A stretch of 44,317 bases of DNA from Planctomicrobium piriforme (GTDB lineage Bacteria; Planctomycetota; Planctomycetia; Pirellulales; UBA1268): contig CAMAVC010000019.1 of NCBI GenBank assembly GCA_945861585.1, forward strand, positions 1-44,317, in the 5' to 3' direction. Shown piece by piece: positions 8,029 to 16,963 of the stretch. Under the pieces are notes generated by a model, which made no database searches, was not told where the DNA came from, and worked only from the letters and a program-made list of their open reading frames with translations. A program made the position numbers and the translations under genes. Every line of letters starts with the position of its first letter. Positions within the stretch are counted from its first letter, which is position 1.

Positions 8029-8950
8029 AGCAGCGAATGGCGTCGATCGAGTGCGTGCCCGCGGCGAGCATGGCGAGGCGGTCGAATCCCAGAGCTGCAC
8101 CGACACCGCCAGGCATCGCCGGGCCGTGGGCTTCGACGAGCCGGGTGGGCACGGGCAGCGCACCGCGGCCGGATGTCGAACGCACGGCGTTGGCCGTCGC
8201 GATCCGCTCGAGCAGAACCTCGCGGCCGGTTTCCTCCTCCCAGCCGTTGGCGAGCTCAACACCTGCCACAAAGAGCTCGAACCGCCGGGCAGTCGGCGGT
8301 GCCCCGGCGGCCAGCCGGGCGAATGCCGCCTGCGACACGGGCCAGGCCTCGAGCACCGTGGGCCGCTCGTGGCCGAGCCGGGGAGCCACCGCTTCGGAGA
8401 GGATGATTTCAAACCAGGCGTCGCACGAATCGGTGAGCCCATCGGGAAGCGACAGGCCCGCCCGCGCGCCCGCTGCCTGCCACACGGCCGGCGACTCCGT
8501 GAAGGGATCGATCCCTGCGTGCCGAGCAAATGCGTCGCGGCACGTGATCCGTTCGAGGCCCGTGGTGCCGAGTGCCGTCGAGCAGAGGTCGGTGAGAAAC
8601 GCCGCCTCGTCGTCGAGCGTCGTACCAGGCGCATACCACTCGAGGAGTACGAATTCGACGTCGTGCCGCGGGCCCCGCTCGCCGGCGCGAAACGCGTGGG
8701 CAAACTGGTAGATCGGCCCCGAGCCCGCGGCCAGCAACCGCTTCATGTGCGCTTCGGGGCTCGCCTGGAGGTAGTGCGGTGGGTCGTCACTCCCGTCGAC
8801 GGGCACCGTGAGGGGATCGATGTGTGCTTCGGGCAGCACCTCGCGCGAGAGCGCGGGCGTATCGACCTCGACGAATCCGCGGCTGTCGAACAGCGCTCGC
8901 AGCCGTGCCCTGAGCCCGGCGCGAAGTTCGAGGATCGGGCGAGTCGTCAT
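8009..8950 (-). CDS. epmA: EpmA-like elongation factor P lysyl-ligase
   Basis: A 313-residue paralogue of the class II lysyl-tRNA synthetase catalytic domain, without the anticodon-binding domain. Class II motif 2 is FAHAFRAGERGPRHDVEFVLLEWY, with its Arg and Glu; motif 3 is GALGFDRLAML. LQASPEAHMKRLLAAG and GVELANGWEE are also characteristic. In known systems EpmA attaches beta-lysine to a lysine of EF-P, which relieves stalling at proline runs. Neither efp nor epmB is adjacent. Start ATG 8950 is chosen over a GTG two codons upstream. The 3' end overlaps the convergent DUF4190-like gene by 20 bases, and uspA lies just upstream on the same strand. Confidence 0.88.
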   Translation of the reverse strand: MTTRPILELRAGLRARLRALFDSRGFVEVDTPALSREVLPEAHIDPLTVPVDGSDDPPHYLQASPEAHMKRLLAAGSGPIYQFAHAFRAGERGPRHDVEFVLLEWYAPGTTLDDEAAFLTDLCSTALGTTGLERITCRDAFARHAGIDPFTESPAVWQAAGARAGLSLPDGLTDSCDAWFEIILSEAVAPRLGHERPTVLEAWPVSQAAFARLAAGAPPTARRFELFVAGVELANGWEEETGREVLLERIATANAVRSTSGRGALPVPTRLVEAHGPAMPGGVGAALGFDRLAMLAAGTHSIDAIRCFTSRTA

Positions 8951-8968
8951 CGGCACCAGCGGCTTTCG

Positions 8969-9433
8969 TCAGGCTCGAGCCGGCTCCGGCTTCCGATCCG
9001 CGAGCTTCGCGGCCGTCTCGCGGTATACGAGCACGGGGCAGGGGGCTCGCCGCACGATCGCCTCCGCCACGCTTCCCATCAAGAGCCGCGTCATGCCGGT
9101 GCGGCCGTGGGTACCGAGCACGATCATCTCCGCCCCTTCCTCACTGGCGATTCGCACGATCTCACCGGCTGGGTCGCCCATCGTGAGCCGATGGGCGAAC
9201 GATAGGTTCGGGTCGGCTGGCTTGACGTCTTCGAGCATCTTCAGGATCCGCTCCGAGCTCGGCTCGGGCAGCCCGTAGTAGAGCTCGCCGCCGCCGTAGG
9301 CGAGCGGTGGCTCCTCGACGTGCACGATCAAGAGCTGTGCATCCGCCTGCTTCGCGAGCGCCTCGGCGTGCGGCAGGGCGGCATCGCTCGCCAGGGAAAA
9401 ATCAGTCGGAAACAGGATCGTTTTCTGGGCCAT
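8969..9433 (-). CDS. universal stress protein, UspA family
   Basis: A single Usp domain of 154 residues. It starts with KTILFPTDFSLASDAAL, has LLIVHVEEPP, and ends with the ATP-binding loop GTHGRTGMTRLLMGSVAE followed by CPVLVYR. The G-x2-G-x9-G-S spacing is that of the ATP-binding branch. Such proteins bind ATP and help cells through stress; the target here is unknown. A GGAG eight bases upstream supports the ATG. epmA starts 18 bases downstream, so the two may form an operon. The 5' side faces repeat copy A. Confidence 0.93.
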   Translation of the reverse strand: MAQKTILFPTDFSLASDAALPHAEALAKQADAQLLIVHVEEPPLAYGGGELYYGLPEPSSERILKMLEDVKPADPNLSFAHRLTMGDPAGEIVRIASEEGAEMIVLGTHGRTGMTRLLMGSVAEAIVRRAPCPVLVYRETAAKLADRKPEPARA

Positions 9434-9489
9434 GGCTTGTTCTCCGGGAGTTTCCCGATTCTACGCCCCCGAGCAAGCCGGCGGCCTTG

Positions 9490-9953
9490 GAGGACAGGCT
9501 TCAGCCTGTTTTCCCTCATATCTTTCCGCCCAGTTCGCCGGCGCCGGCTCGGGGTTACCCCGTACCGTCTCGCAGGACGCTCGGGCAGGTGGCAATAGCC
9601 CGCAATCGGAGCCGGCGGTAGGCATGCTCGAATCCGTCTTCCCGGGACGTCTCGGCATCGTGCCGAACGTCCCTTGGCCGACCTCCGTCGGCTGGTGATG
9701 ACCCGGGCCTCCGGCCCTGGCGTCAAATAGTCCTCAAGGACTCCCTTCTTCTGCGCGTGCCCACCGACCGTCTCCGCCAAAAGTTCATGGCGCCTACGAG
9801 AACGGGAGGCGAGGGGTTACCCCTGCCGTTGAGACGGCGTATTTGACCAGCGAAGCCATGGATGGCGCAGCGCAGGCAAATCCGAGTGAGCCGAAGCCTG
9901 GAGGGCGGAGGCGAACGTCCGGCGAGACGGTACGGGGCAACCCCGAGCCGGCG
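9490..9953 (+). repeat. intergenic repeat family, copy A
   Basis: It starts with the palindrome GACAGGCTTCAGCCTG followed by TTTT (9492-9512). A left inverted end (GCCGGCTCGGGGTTACCCCG) starts at 9543. Then come a shared stretch (CGCAATCGGAGCCGGCGG), the three-hairpin block (9644-9724), another shared stretch (AGTCCTCAAGGACTCCCTTC onward), and the roughly 145-bp right module (9808-9952). The right module ends with GGTACGGGGCAACCCCGAGC and then CGGC, the reverse complement of the left end with small changes. This is the only internal copy not between convergent genes: it sits upstream of uspA and downstream of metG. Confidence 0.85.
9644..9724 (+). other. three-hairpin block in repeat copy A
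   Basis: Stem 1 pairs GGGACGT (9644-9650) with ACGTCCC (9667-9673) around an inner hairpin CGGCA-TCG-TGCCG (9653-9665). Stem 2 is GCCGAC-CTCC-GTCGGC (9677-9692). Stem 3 is GGGCC-TCC-GGCCC (9705-9717). A far arm GGCGTC (9719-9724) can also pair with GACGTC (9646-9651) through one G-U pair, competing with stem 1. The same architecture with different stem bases occurs in copies D and E. Confidence 0.7.
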
Positions 9954-10029
9954 AATCTCTTGATGCAAAGACAGGCGGGACCCCTGTCCCTCAGGCAGAT
10001 AATACAGGGCAACTCTGACCCGGAGCGAG

Positions 10030-12123
10030 TCAGTGCAGCCGCATCCCCGGAAGGGCGCCCGAATCGGGTGACAGCAGGTAGACACCTTCGGCCCCTGCGC
10101 CGCTGGCCGCCACCACCATCCCTTCGCTGAGCCCGAATTTCATCTGCCGCGGCGCGAGATTCGCGACCACGACGACGAGCCGCCCGACCAGGGCCGCCGG
10201 CTCGTGAAAGCCCTTAATGCCCGCGAATACGGTGCGGGTCGAGTCGCCGCCGAGGCTCACCGTGAGCTTGAGCAGTTTCTTCGCTTCGGGCACTTCTTCC
10301 GCAGTGACGATCCGGGCCACACGCAGATCGACCTTGGCGAAGTCGTCGATCGTGCAGGTGGGGGCGAGGGGCTCGGCGGCGAGCGCGGCGCCGGAATCGG
10401 CTCCGGTGGCAGGCGACGACGGTGTCTGGTCCATGGCAGGTTCTCCTGTGGATACGGCCTCGGCTCGCGACGCGGCGAGCAGGGCCTCGATCTGTTTCGC
10501 ATCGACGCGTTGCATGAGCGGCGAAAAGGGACCGACCGGCCGTCCGATGAGCGGCGTCTGCGATTCGTCCCAGGAGCGGATCGGCCCGCCCACGAGGGCA
10601 CCGACATCCGCGGCGAGCTTCGGCAGCACCGGCGCGAGGTAGACGGCGATCTGCCGGAAGAGGTTGAGCGCCACCGTGGCCACGTCCTGAAGTTTTCGGG
10701 CTGCTTCGGGGCCCGCCTTGGCGAGCTTCCAGGGCTGCTCGGCATCGACGTAGGCGTTGGCGCGGTCGGCGGCGAGCATGATCGCCCGCATCGCACGGGC
10801 GAAGTCGCAGGCCTCGTATGCGGCGGCGATCTCGGCCGAGTCGGCCGCGGCGCGGGCGAAGAGGCCTCCATCGTCGGGATACTCAGGCGTGAGGCCCGTG
10901 TGCTCGAGCCACCGCGCGGTGCGGCTGGCGAGGTTCACCACCTTGCCGACGAGGTCGGAGTTGACCTTGGCGGCGAACTCTTCGAGGTTGAGATCGATGT
11001 CGTCGATACCGCCCGAGAGCTTCGCCGCGTAGTAGTAGCGGAGTGCAGCGGGGTCGAGATGGGCGAGGTAGGTGCGGGCGAGCAGGAACGTGCCGCGGCT
11101 CTTCGACATCTTCTGCCCGTCGACGGTGAGAAAGCCATGGATGCGAACCTTCGTGGGCAGGGCGAGGTTCGCCGCTTCGAGCATCGCCGGCCAGAACAAC
11201 GTGTGGAAATAGGTGATGTCCTTGCCGATGAAGTGGTGGATCTCGGCGGCGGGCGCGCCGGCGGCGGTGCGCCGCCACCAGGCATCGAACGCCTCCCCGT
11301 GCGTCGCGCACCATTCGGCCGTCGCCGCGAGGTAGCCGATCGGCGCATCGAACCACACATACCAGTAATGGCCGGGTGCGTCGGGAATCTCGAAGCCGAA
11401 GTAGGGGGCCGGCCGGGAGACGTCCCAGTCGCGCAAGGGATCGCAGAGGAAGTGGCCGGCGAGATAGTTGGCTACCGGCGCCTCGAGCGCGCCCGACGAC
11501 TTCGTCCACGTGTCGAGGAAGCCGTGGAGCGCCTCGATCGTCACGAACAGGTGTTCGGCAGACCGCACTTCGGGCGTCGCCCCGGAGAGGGTGCTCTTCG
11601 GATGCGCGAGGTCGGCCGGGCCATACGTCGCACCGCACCGCTCGCAGGAGTCGCCGTATTGGTCGGCGGCACCACACTTCGGGCAGCCGCCGCGCACGAA
11701 GCGGTCGGCGAGAAACACGCCCGCCAGCGGATCGAAGAGCTGCTCGATGGGCCGCGACACGACCAGGCCCCGGTCGCGGAGGGCCTGCCAGATCTCGCCG
11801 CAGAGCCGGCGATTGGCATCGCTGTTGGTGGAGCCGTAGTGGTCGAACTCGATCTGAAAGCCCGCGAAGTCGGCGAGGTGAGCCTCGCGCATCGCGGCGA
11901 TCAGTTCCTGCTCGCTGCGGCCCTCGGCCTGCGCCCGGATCATGATCGCCGTGCCGTGGGTATCGTCGGCACAGAGATAGATCGCTCGGTTTCCGCGCAG
12001 CTTCTGAAACCGCACGAAGATGTCGGTCTGGATGTACTCGACCAGATGCCCCAGGTGAATGTGGCCGTTGGCGTACGGCAGGGCCGAGGTGACGAGAATC
12101 CGGCGGGCGCTGGGTGCGGGCAT
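10030..12123 (-). CDS. metG: MetG, methionyl-tRNA synthetase
   Basis: A 697-residue class I synthetase that charges tRNA-Met. The HIGH-type signature HIHLGH is at residues 21-26. A zinc knuckle has Cys 147, 150, 160 and 163. The KMSKS loop (KMSKSRGTF) starts at residue 338. From about residue 595 there is a C-terminal EMAP/Trbp111-type tRNA-binding domain ([28 protein letters not shown]), which serves dimerisation and tRNA binding in this family. I start it at ATG 12123; the frame is open upstream but reads as non-coding Arg/Ser-rich sequence. It is divergent from the thioredoxin-trypsin gene, with 223 bases between. Its stop is near repeat copy A. Confidence 0.97.
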   Translation of the reverse strand: MPAPSARRILVTSALPYANGHIHLGHLVEYIQTDIFVRFQKLRGNRAIYLCADDTHGTAIMIRAQAEGRSEQELIAAMREAHLADFAGFQIEFDHYGSTNSDANRRLCGEIWQALRDRGLVVSRPIEQLFDPLAGVFLADRFVRGGCPKCGAADQYGDSCERCGATYGPADLAHPKSTLSGATPEVRSAEHLFVTIEALHGFLDTWTKSSGALEAPVANYLAGHFLCDPLRDWDVSRPAPYFGFEIPDAPGHYWYVWFDAPIGYLAATAEWCATHGEAFDAWWRRTAAGAPAAEIHHFIGKDITYFHTLFWPAMLEAANLALPTKVRIHGFLTVDGQKMSKSRGTFLLARTYLAHLDPAALRYYYAAKLSGGIDDIDLNLEEFAAKVNSDLVGKVVNLASRTARWLEHTGLTPEYPDDGGLFARAAADSAEIAAAYEACDFARAMRAIMLAADRANAYVDAEQPWKLAKAGPEAARKLQDVATVALNLFRQIAVYLAPVLPKLAADVGALVGGPIRSWDESQTPLIGRPVGPFSPLMQRVDAKQIEALLAASRAEAVSTGEPAMDQTPSSPATGADSGAALAAEPLAPTCTIDDFAKVDLRVARIVTAEEVPEAKKLLKLTVSLGGDSTRTVFAGIKGFHEPAALVGRLVVVVANLAPRQMKFGLSEGMVVAASGAGAEGVYLLSPDSGALPGMRLH

Positions 12124-12346
12124 GATGCTCCGGGGGGCTCGAAGGCCGGCGGATTGTAGAGGCCGTGCGGAGCCGGGGAAACAGCGCAGGCGCTGGGGAA
12201 ATGGCGTGAACGTGGGCGACGAGGCAGGAACTGCCGGTCCTGCAGATGGCGAAAGTGACCTTGTGGCGCGCGTGGGGTGCCGCCAGTATCCGCCCGCTCG
12301 CGACGCGACCGCGGGCAGCCGCCTCGAGAGCCCGTCGGAGCACGCG

Positions 12347-14020
12347 ATGAGACTGTCCCTTCGAAATCTGTGGCTTGCAGCCTCGCTCGCCGTTGCCCTC
12401 CCGCTCGTCGTGAAGGCCGCGCCGCCGGCTCCCGTGGATGCTGCAGCCCAGGCCCTGGCAGCGGGCGACATCGTGCTGCTCGATTTCGCGGCGTCGTGGT
12501 GCGGCCCGTGCCGATCGATGGCGCCTCTGATCGGTGAAATCTCCACGGCCGGCTGGCCCGTGCGGCATGTCGACGTCGATCGTGAGGGCGATCTCGTCAA
12601 GCGGTTCGGAATCACTGGAGTGCCGTGCTACATCCTGCTCGTGAAGGGGCACGAAGTGGGCCGCATCGCCGGCGCGACGACACGGGATGAACTCGAAAAA
12701 CTCCTGCTCAAGAGCCGCTCCGCGCTCGGCATTCCCGAGACGGCGGCTCCCGCGATGGCGGCTTCCGCGATGTCGGCCGCGCAGCCGCTCCCCGCCGTGC
12801 CCGGCATGCCGCTCCCGGCACACCAGCCCGACGCCCCGCTCGCCCTTGAGACGGGCGTTGTGGCACAGCCGGCTGGGGTCGCCCGCGTCGTGCCGGCCCG
12901 TGCTCCTGCCGCACCATCGACGTCATCGGCCGCCATTGCTGCCGCCCCCGGCCGTCAGGCGGTGCGCGATCCGAGCCCCGCGCTCGCCGCCGGCGATCGT
13001 GCGGCCCTCGAACAGCGGCTGCTCGCCGCCACGGCCCGGCTGCGCGTCGACGACGGGCAGGGTGCATCGTGGGGGACAGGCACCGTCATCGACTGCCGGC
13101 AGGGAGAGGCGTTGATTCTCACCTGCGGCCACATCTTTCGCGATTCGCAGGGGCAAGGCCGGGTGGAAGTGGATCTCTTCGGGCCTGGCGCACCGCGCGG
13201 CCTGGCCGGCCAGGTGATCTCGTGGGACCTGAAGCGCGATCTCGCACTCGTGAGCGTCTTCACCGACGTGACGATCGAGCCAGCGAAGGTGGGCGGATCA
13301 CAGCGGACCACCGCGGCGGGTGAGCCGGTCGTCACGGTCGGATGCAACGGCGGCCAGGATCCGACGATCCACCACAGCCAGGTCACCGCAGTCGACAAGT
13401 ATCTCGGACCAGCCAACGTGCAGGTGGCCGGCCAGCCGGTGCAGGGCCGGTCGGGCGGGGGCCTGTTCGGTGTCGATGGCACGCTCCTCGGCGTCTGCAA
13501 CGCGGCCGATCCGACCGACAACGAAGGGCTCTTCGCCGCACTGCCGGCGATCCACGAACAGCTCGACGAGGCGGGCCTCGCGTTCGTCTACAAGAGCGTC
13601 TACCCGAGCGGTGCCGTGGCCGAGGCCGGCGGATCGAGCGTGCCAAGCATGCCGACCGAGATGCCGCCGGTGTCGTTCGACCGCCGCGACCGCGGCAACG
13701 CGCTGCCTACGGCCTCCACGGGCACGAGCGCCATGCCCTCGCCTTCCACCGCAGTGGCCGAAGCCACGCAACTGTCGGGCGGTGAGCGGGCACTCCTCGA
13801 CCACGTGCGACAGCACGAAGGCCGGGCCGAAGTAATCTGTATCGTGCGGCCCCACGGAGCGCCGCAGAACGCCAGCGAAGTGTTCGTGCTCGAAGGCTCG
13901 AGCCACGAGTTCGTGGAGCAGCTCTCGAAGGCCCATGCCGGCCACACCCATCACGGCCGCCAACCGTCCTCCGGCCGGTCCGACCTCGCGGCCCTGCCAC
14001 CGGCCGACCCACTCCGGTAG
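12347..14020 (+). CDS. exported thioredoxin-trypsin fusion protein, 557 aa
   Basis: The start at 12347 follows GGAG by seven bases and gives a good signal peptide ([19 protein letters not shown], with cleavage near KAAPP). A thioredoxin domain follows with the redox pair WCGPC at 51-55, and [11 protein letters not shown] containing the cis-proline. An Ala/Pro-rich linker spans about 140-225. Then comes a trypsin-like domain: His262 in LTCGHIF, Asp298 in KRDLALVSV and Ser369 in GRSGGGLFG form a complete triad. The last 130 residues are low-complexity and then ETQLSGG-like helical. It is inferred to act in the periplasm as a redox-linked protease or chaperone. Such a fusion is unusual. The histidine phosphatase gene starts 14 bases downstream. 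Confidence 0.85.
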   Translation: MRLSLRNLWLAASLAVALPLVVKAAPPAPVDAAAQALAAGDIVLLDFAASWCGPCRSMAPLIGEISTAGWPVRHVDVDREGDLVKRFGITGVPCYILLVKGHEVGRIAGATTRDELEKLLLKSRSALGIPETAAPAMAASAMSAAQPLPAVPGMPLPAHQPDAPLALETGVVAQPAGVARVVPARAPAAPSTSSAAIAAAPGRQAVRDPSPALAAGDRAALEQRLLAATARLRVDDGQGASWGTGTVIDCRQGEALILTCGHIFRDSQGQGRVEVDLFGPGAPRGLAGQVISWDLKRDLALVSVFTDVTIEPAKVGGSQRTTAAGEPVVTVGCNGGQDPTIHHSQVTAVDKYLGPANVQVAGQPVQGRSGGGLFGVDGTLLGVCNAADPTDNEGLFAALPAIHEQLDEAGLAFVYKSVYPSGAVAEAGGSSVPSMPTEMPPVSFDRRDRGNALPTASTGTSAMPSPSTAVAEATQLSGGERALLDHVRQHEGRAEVICIVRPHGAPQNASEVFVLEGSSHEFVEQLSKAHAGHTHHGRQPSSGRSDLAALPPADPLR

Positions 14021-14034
14021 GCTGCGACACTGTG

Positions 14035-14673
14035 ATGCGACAGTACCTCGTTCGTCACGGTGAGAGCGTCTTCAACGTGGAGTCCCGAGTGCAGGGGCAG
14101 GCCGATGTGTCGCTCTCCGATCTCGGCCGACTCCAGGCCGACGCCCTCGCCGCGTGGACCCGCTCGCTGCCGGCCGACGTGGCGATCGACGAGATCTGGT
14201 CGAGCCCGCTCGCACGGGCCCGCGAGACGGCCACAGCGATGGCCGCGGCACTCGGGCTGCCGCTCCAGATCGCGGAGGGCCTGGCCGAACTGCACGCCGG
14301 CATCTTCCAGGGGCACTTGTGGGCGGACCTCGAGGCCGCGTTTCCCGAGGAAGTGGCCCGCTGGCGGAGCGGTGACGCCGACTATGCGATCCCCGGCGGC
14401 GAATCGCGGGCGGGCCTCGCAGCCCGCGGCCGAGCCGCGCTCGAGCAGCTCGCGGCGCGGCCGGCCCGGCACATGATCGTGGTGGCCCACGGCGGCGTGC
14501 TCACCGCGGCCCTCGCGAGCCTCCTCGGCCGCACGCATCCCCTGCTCGCCCACGCCGCCGAGCGACCGTTCACGAAACTCCCCGCGCTCGCCAACGCCTC
14601 GCTCACGCTCCTCGACTGGCCCGGCCCGGAACTCATGGCCTTCAACGAGACCGGCCACTTGGCGGTACCGTAG
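14035..14673 (+). CDS. histidine phosphatase (phosphoglycerate mutase-like) family protein
   Basis: A 212-residue branch-1 histidine phosphatase. The catalytic His8 is in YLVRHGES, the conserved Arg/Glu region is SSPLARARETATAMA, and the second His (about 152) is in VVAHGGVL. Family members include cofactor-dependent phosphoglycerate mutases and CobC-type alpha-ribazole phosphatases, and the substrate cannot be told from sequence. ATG 14035 is preferred to a GTG one codon upstream. It follows the thioredoxin-trypsin gene by 14 bases. Downstream lies repeat copy B, then the convergent MtfA-like gene. Confidence 0.9.
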   Translation: MRQYLVRHGESVFNVESRVQGQADVSLSDLGRLQADALAAWTRSLPADVAIDEIWSSPLARARETATAMAAALGLPLQIAEGLAELHAGIFQGHLWADLEAAFPEEVARWRSGDADYAIPGGESRAGLAARGRAALEQLAARPARHMIVVAHGGVLTAALASLLGRTHPLLAHAAERPFTKLPALANASLTLLDWPGPELMAFNETGHLAVP

Positions 14674-15090
14674 ATCGGACGGCGGCACGCAGCCGCTCGG
14701 GATTACCCAGACCCTCTCGTCGGACGTTTGGGCAGGCGATAAAAACCCGCAATCGGAGCCGGCGGTAGGCATGCTCGAATCCGGTCGTCTTGAGAGTCCA
14801 CAACTCGTGGGTTTTGATCAGACGCCGATAGTCCTCAAGGACTCCCTTCTTCTGCGCGTGCCCACCGACCGTCTCCGCCGAAAGTTCCGTGCGCCTAAGA
14901 GTTCGGGAGGCTCGGGGTTACCCCTACCGTTGAGACGGCGTATTTGACCAGCGGAGCCATGGATGGCGCAGCGCAGGCAAATCCGAGTGAGCCGTAGCCT
15001 GGAGGGCGGAGGCGAACGTCCGGCGAGACGGTACGGGGTAACCTCGAGCCGGATTGGGCGTTTTCGTCGTAGGCGAAAGACAAGTCTGTC
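14674..15090. other. gene-free convergent gap holding repeat copy B
   Basis: Only the repeat is seen here. The first 18 bases after the phosphatase stop carry no feature that I recognise. Confidence 0.7.
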
Positions 15091-15093
15091 CTA
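14692..15093 (+). repeat. intergenic repeat family, copy B
   Basis: The left inverted end is at 14692 (GCCGCTCGGGATTACCCAGA). It shares the CCCGCAATCGGAGCCGGCGG and AGTCCTCAAGGACTCCCTTC stretches with copy A but lacks a clear three-hairpin block. The right module is 14909-15052. A tail ends at the MtfA stop: read on the minus strand, it begins TAGGACAGACTTGTC, and the TAG is the stop codon of that gene (15091-15093). It lies between convergent genes. Confidence 0.85.
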
Positions 15094-15873
15094 CCGGCGA
15101 TGAACAGGCACGCGGCGCTTTGGGTCTTGCTTCCATGCCTGGCGGAGCAGGTCGTAGAGCGTGGCGTCGAAGCGGGCCAGGCGGTGCGGATCCTGGAAGA
15201 AGCATTCGGTCGCCACGGCGAAGAACTCGCTCGGGCTCTCGAGCGCGTAGTCGTCGAACGGCACGCTCCGTCCCTCGTCGAGCGCTTCCTCGAAATGCGA
15301 TTGGCACTCGTCGATCGCCTGCGCCCACTCCCGCGCCTCACGCGGCGACGCGAGCAGCGGGATGCCGTCCACTTCGCCGTCGAGCATGTCGACGGCATGG
15401 GCGCACTCGTGGATCACGACCGACCGCGGCCCGTCGCGGAGGCGGCCTCCTTCGACGACGCGGGGCCAGGCGAGCACCATGCTGCCGCCGCCCCACGTCT
15501 CGCCGAGCCGCTCCTCCTGCCACTCGAGCTCACCGCCCCCTGCGAGCGGCGCCGACTTGGGCGCGAGATAGTCGCCAGGATAGACGAGCACCGATTGGAG
15601 GCGGTCGAGGTGCTCTCCTTCGAAGCCGAGCATGACGAGCGCCGCCTGCCCCGCGATTGTCACGCGGACCTCGTCGGTGATCTCGAAGCCACGGCAGCCC
15701 TCGAACCGCTTTTCGGTGAGAAAAATGGCAACCCAGGCCCGCAGTCGCTCGGCCTCGTCGTCGGAGAGCCAGGCCGTCTGTTTGACGGTGCGCCGGAGGA
15801 TGTCGAGCCAGGCCGACGGAAAAGGCCTCGTGCGGATCGATCGCCGCCGCCGCTCCCGCAGCCATCCGAACAT
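15091..15873 (-). CDS. MtfA-like zinc metallopeptidase
   Basis: A 260-residue protein of the MtfA family of cytosolic zinc peptidases. The gluzincin motif HECAH is at 155-159 (SVVIHECAHAVDMLDG), with the third ligand probably Glu216 in ESPSEFFAVATE. Family-typical stretches are IAGQAALVMLG and VLVYPGDY. MtfA of enterobacteria binds the repressor Mlc; whether that holds here is unknown. The ATG at 15873 is chosen; a TTG one codon upstream is possible. It is the last gene of the minus-strand operon, 13 bases after the small membrane protein. Its TAG stop forms the edge of repeat copy B. Confidence 0.9.
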   Translation of the reverse strand: MFGWLRERRRRSIRTRPFPSAWLDILRRTVKQTAWLSDDEAERLRAWVAIFLTEKRFEGCRGFEITDEVRVTIAGQAALVMLGFEGEHLDRLQSVLVYPGDYLAPKSAPLAGGGELEWQEERLGETWGGGSMVLAWPRVVEGGRLRDGPRSVVIHECAHAVDMLDGEVDGIPLLASPREAREWAQAIDECQSHFEEALDEGRSVPFDDYALESPSEFFAVATECFFQDPHRLARFDATLYDLLRQAWKQDPKRRVPVHRR

Positions 15874-15886
15874 CAACGGCCTCCCG

Positions 15887-16051
15887 TCAGGAGGGCTTCA
15901 TGCCGGCCGGCGGCTGGATCTCGAAGTTGTAGCGGCCGAGATCGAGCGCGAGCACGATGCAGCCGACGGCGATCGCGATGAACGAGAGAATGAGCATCGC
16001 CGTGTAGACGTTGACCGGCGGTCGCGATACGGGCTGCGAGTCGTCTGCCAT
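15887..16051 (-). CDS. small single-span membrane protein, 54 aa
   Basis: A 54-residue frame beginning MADDSQPVSRPPVNVYTAML. The central 20 residues (LILSFIAIAVGCIVLALDL) are one membrane span, followed by GRYNFEIQPPAGMKPS. It is too short for standard gene calls. It sits 31 bases after the coiled-coil gene stop and 13 bases before mtfA on the same strand, so it is within the operon. The coding look (balanced polar ends, clean span) supports reality; homologues would settle it. Function is unknown; a role alongside the anchored coiled-coil protein is possible. Confidence 0.7.
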   Translation of the reverse strand: MADDSQPVSRPPVNVYTAMLILSFIAIAVGCIVLALDLGRYNFEIQPPAGMKPS

Positions 16052-16082
16052 CCTCAAGTCGCTCCGGGGAGTGTCCGCCGTG

Positions 16083-16943
16083 TCAGGCCTTGAGCCGCGT
16101 GGCCACGCGGTCGCCGGGCTGGATGTCGCCCCGCTTGAACTCGCGGATCACCCGACCCACCGAGCGGTCGGGCTTCACGCTGATCACCTGAACGCGGCCG
16201 AGGTACTCGTCGTTGCGATAGACCTCGAGAAAGTGCCCCATCTGCACGCCGTCGTCGCCGCCGAGCGTGACCTCGATCGAGTCGTCGGCCACGGCCGTGA
16301 CGACGCCGCCGGCCGTGGGCACGTGGTCGCGCGGCAGGCTCTCGATCGCGAGGCCGTGCTGCTTGAGGAGCAGCCGGGCGTTGGCCACCTGCTTTTCGAG
16401 TTGCGCCTTGCGTTCCGTGGCGATCTCGAGGAACGACTCCTTTTCGTGCAACTCGCCGGCGAGCTTTGCCGTACGGGTCACCTGCTCGTCCACCTTCTTT
16501 TGCATGCCGCGGATGTCGTCGCGCAGCCCCTCGACCGTCTTCGTCGCCTTTTCGAGCTCGGTGCGCGTCATCGCGAGCTCGGTCTGCGCGTTTTCGCGTT
16601 CATCCTCGCGTGCGTCCTTGGCTTTGCGCAGCGACTGAAGCTCCTTGTCTTTCTCTCCCAGTGCTGTCTGGATCTTGGCGACGATCTGGTCACGGGCGGC
16701 CTCGGACGCAGCCACTTCAGCGGTCAGCTTGGCGATCTCCGCCGTGAGCGTCTCGCGCTCCTTCTTGGCCTCGTCGAGCTGCAGTTTGTAGCCGAGCGGC
16801 TTGCCGGCCTGCACCTGATCGGCAGGGCGGGTGATCTCCTCACGCCAGTTGGTGTGCGTGGAAAAAAGCGCGATCGCGAAGCTCATGAACACGAGGCTCA
16901 TGACGAACACCGCGAACACGAAGATTTTACCGATGATGTTCAT
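16083..16943 (-). CDS. membrane-anchored coiled-coil protein, 286 aa
   Basis: I start it at ATG 16943, which gives an N-terminal anchor (IIGKIFVFAVFVMSLVFMSF). Residues about 50-190 are a long heptad-type coiled coil rich in Lys/Glu (KKERETLTAEIAKLTAEV, EKDKELQSLRKAKDARED). The last 80 residues fold as beta strands (GGVVTAVADDSIEVTLGGDD, GHFLEVYRNDEYLGRVQVI, IQPGDRVATRL). The layout recalls MreC-like or other envelope scaffold proteins, but I do not recognise the family. It lies 20 bases after lnt on the same strand, consistent with an envelope role. Confidence 0.82.
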   Translation of the reverse strand: MNIIGKIFVFAVFVMSLVFMSFAIALFSTHTNWREEITRPADQVQAGKPLGYKLQLDEAKKERETLTAEIAKLTAEVAASEAARDQIVAKIQTALGEKDKELQSLRKAKDAREDERENAQTELAMTRTELEKATKTVEGLRDDIRGMQKKVDEQVTRTAKLAGELHEKESFLEIATERKAQLEKQVANARLLLKQHGLAIESLPRDHVPTAGGVVTAVADDSIEVTLGGDDGVQMGHFLEVYRNDEYLGRVQVISVKPDRSVGRVIREFKRGDIQPGDRVATRLKA

Positions 16944-16963
16944 GCGCACCTTCTCCCCCCAGC

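Larger units (their letters stand above)
9434..10029. other. long gene-free gap holding repeat copy A
   Basis: Between the uspA start and the metG stop there is no supportable gene. The gap is almost entirely the repeat copy described separately (9490-9953). Bases 9954-10029 contain a short hairpin (GGGACCCCTGTCCC) near the metG stop and little else. The promoter of uspA must lie in the first bases of this gap, but I could not pick one. Confidence 0.7.

Noticed and set aside
9492..9512. Intrinsic terminator (GACAGGCTTCAGCCTG followed by TTTT)
   Set aside because: It has the shape of one on the plus strand, but no plus-strand gene reads into it. It is better seen as the repeat edge.
9858..10130. 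Short open frames inside the repeats, for example one reading MDGAAQANPSEPKPGG
   Set aside because: Frames differ between copies through small indels, no ribosome site is seen, and stops are set by neighbouring sequence. They are by-products of the repeat, likely to be mis-annotated as proteins.
10204..12159. Long plus-strand open frame of 651 codons antisense to metG
   Set aside because: It is a GC-rich shadow of a firmly assigned gene, with Arg/Gly/Ala-rich composition and no domain.
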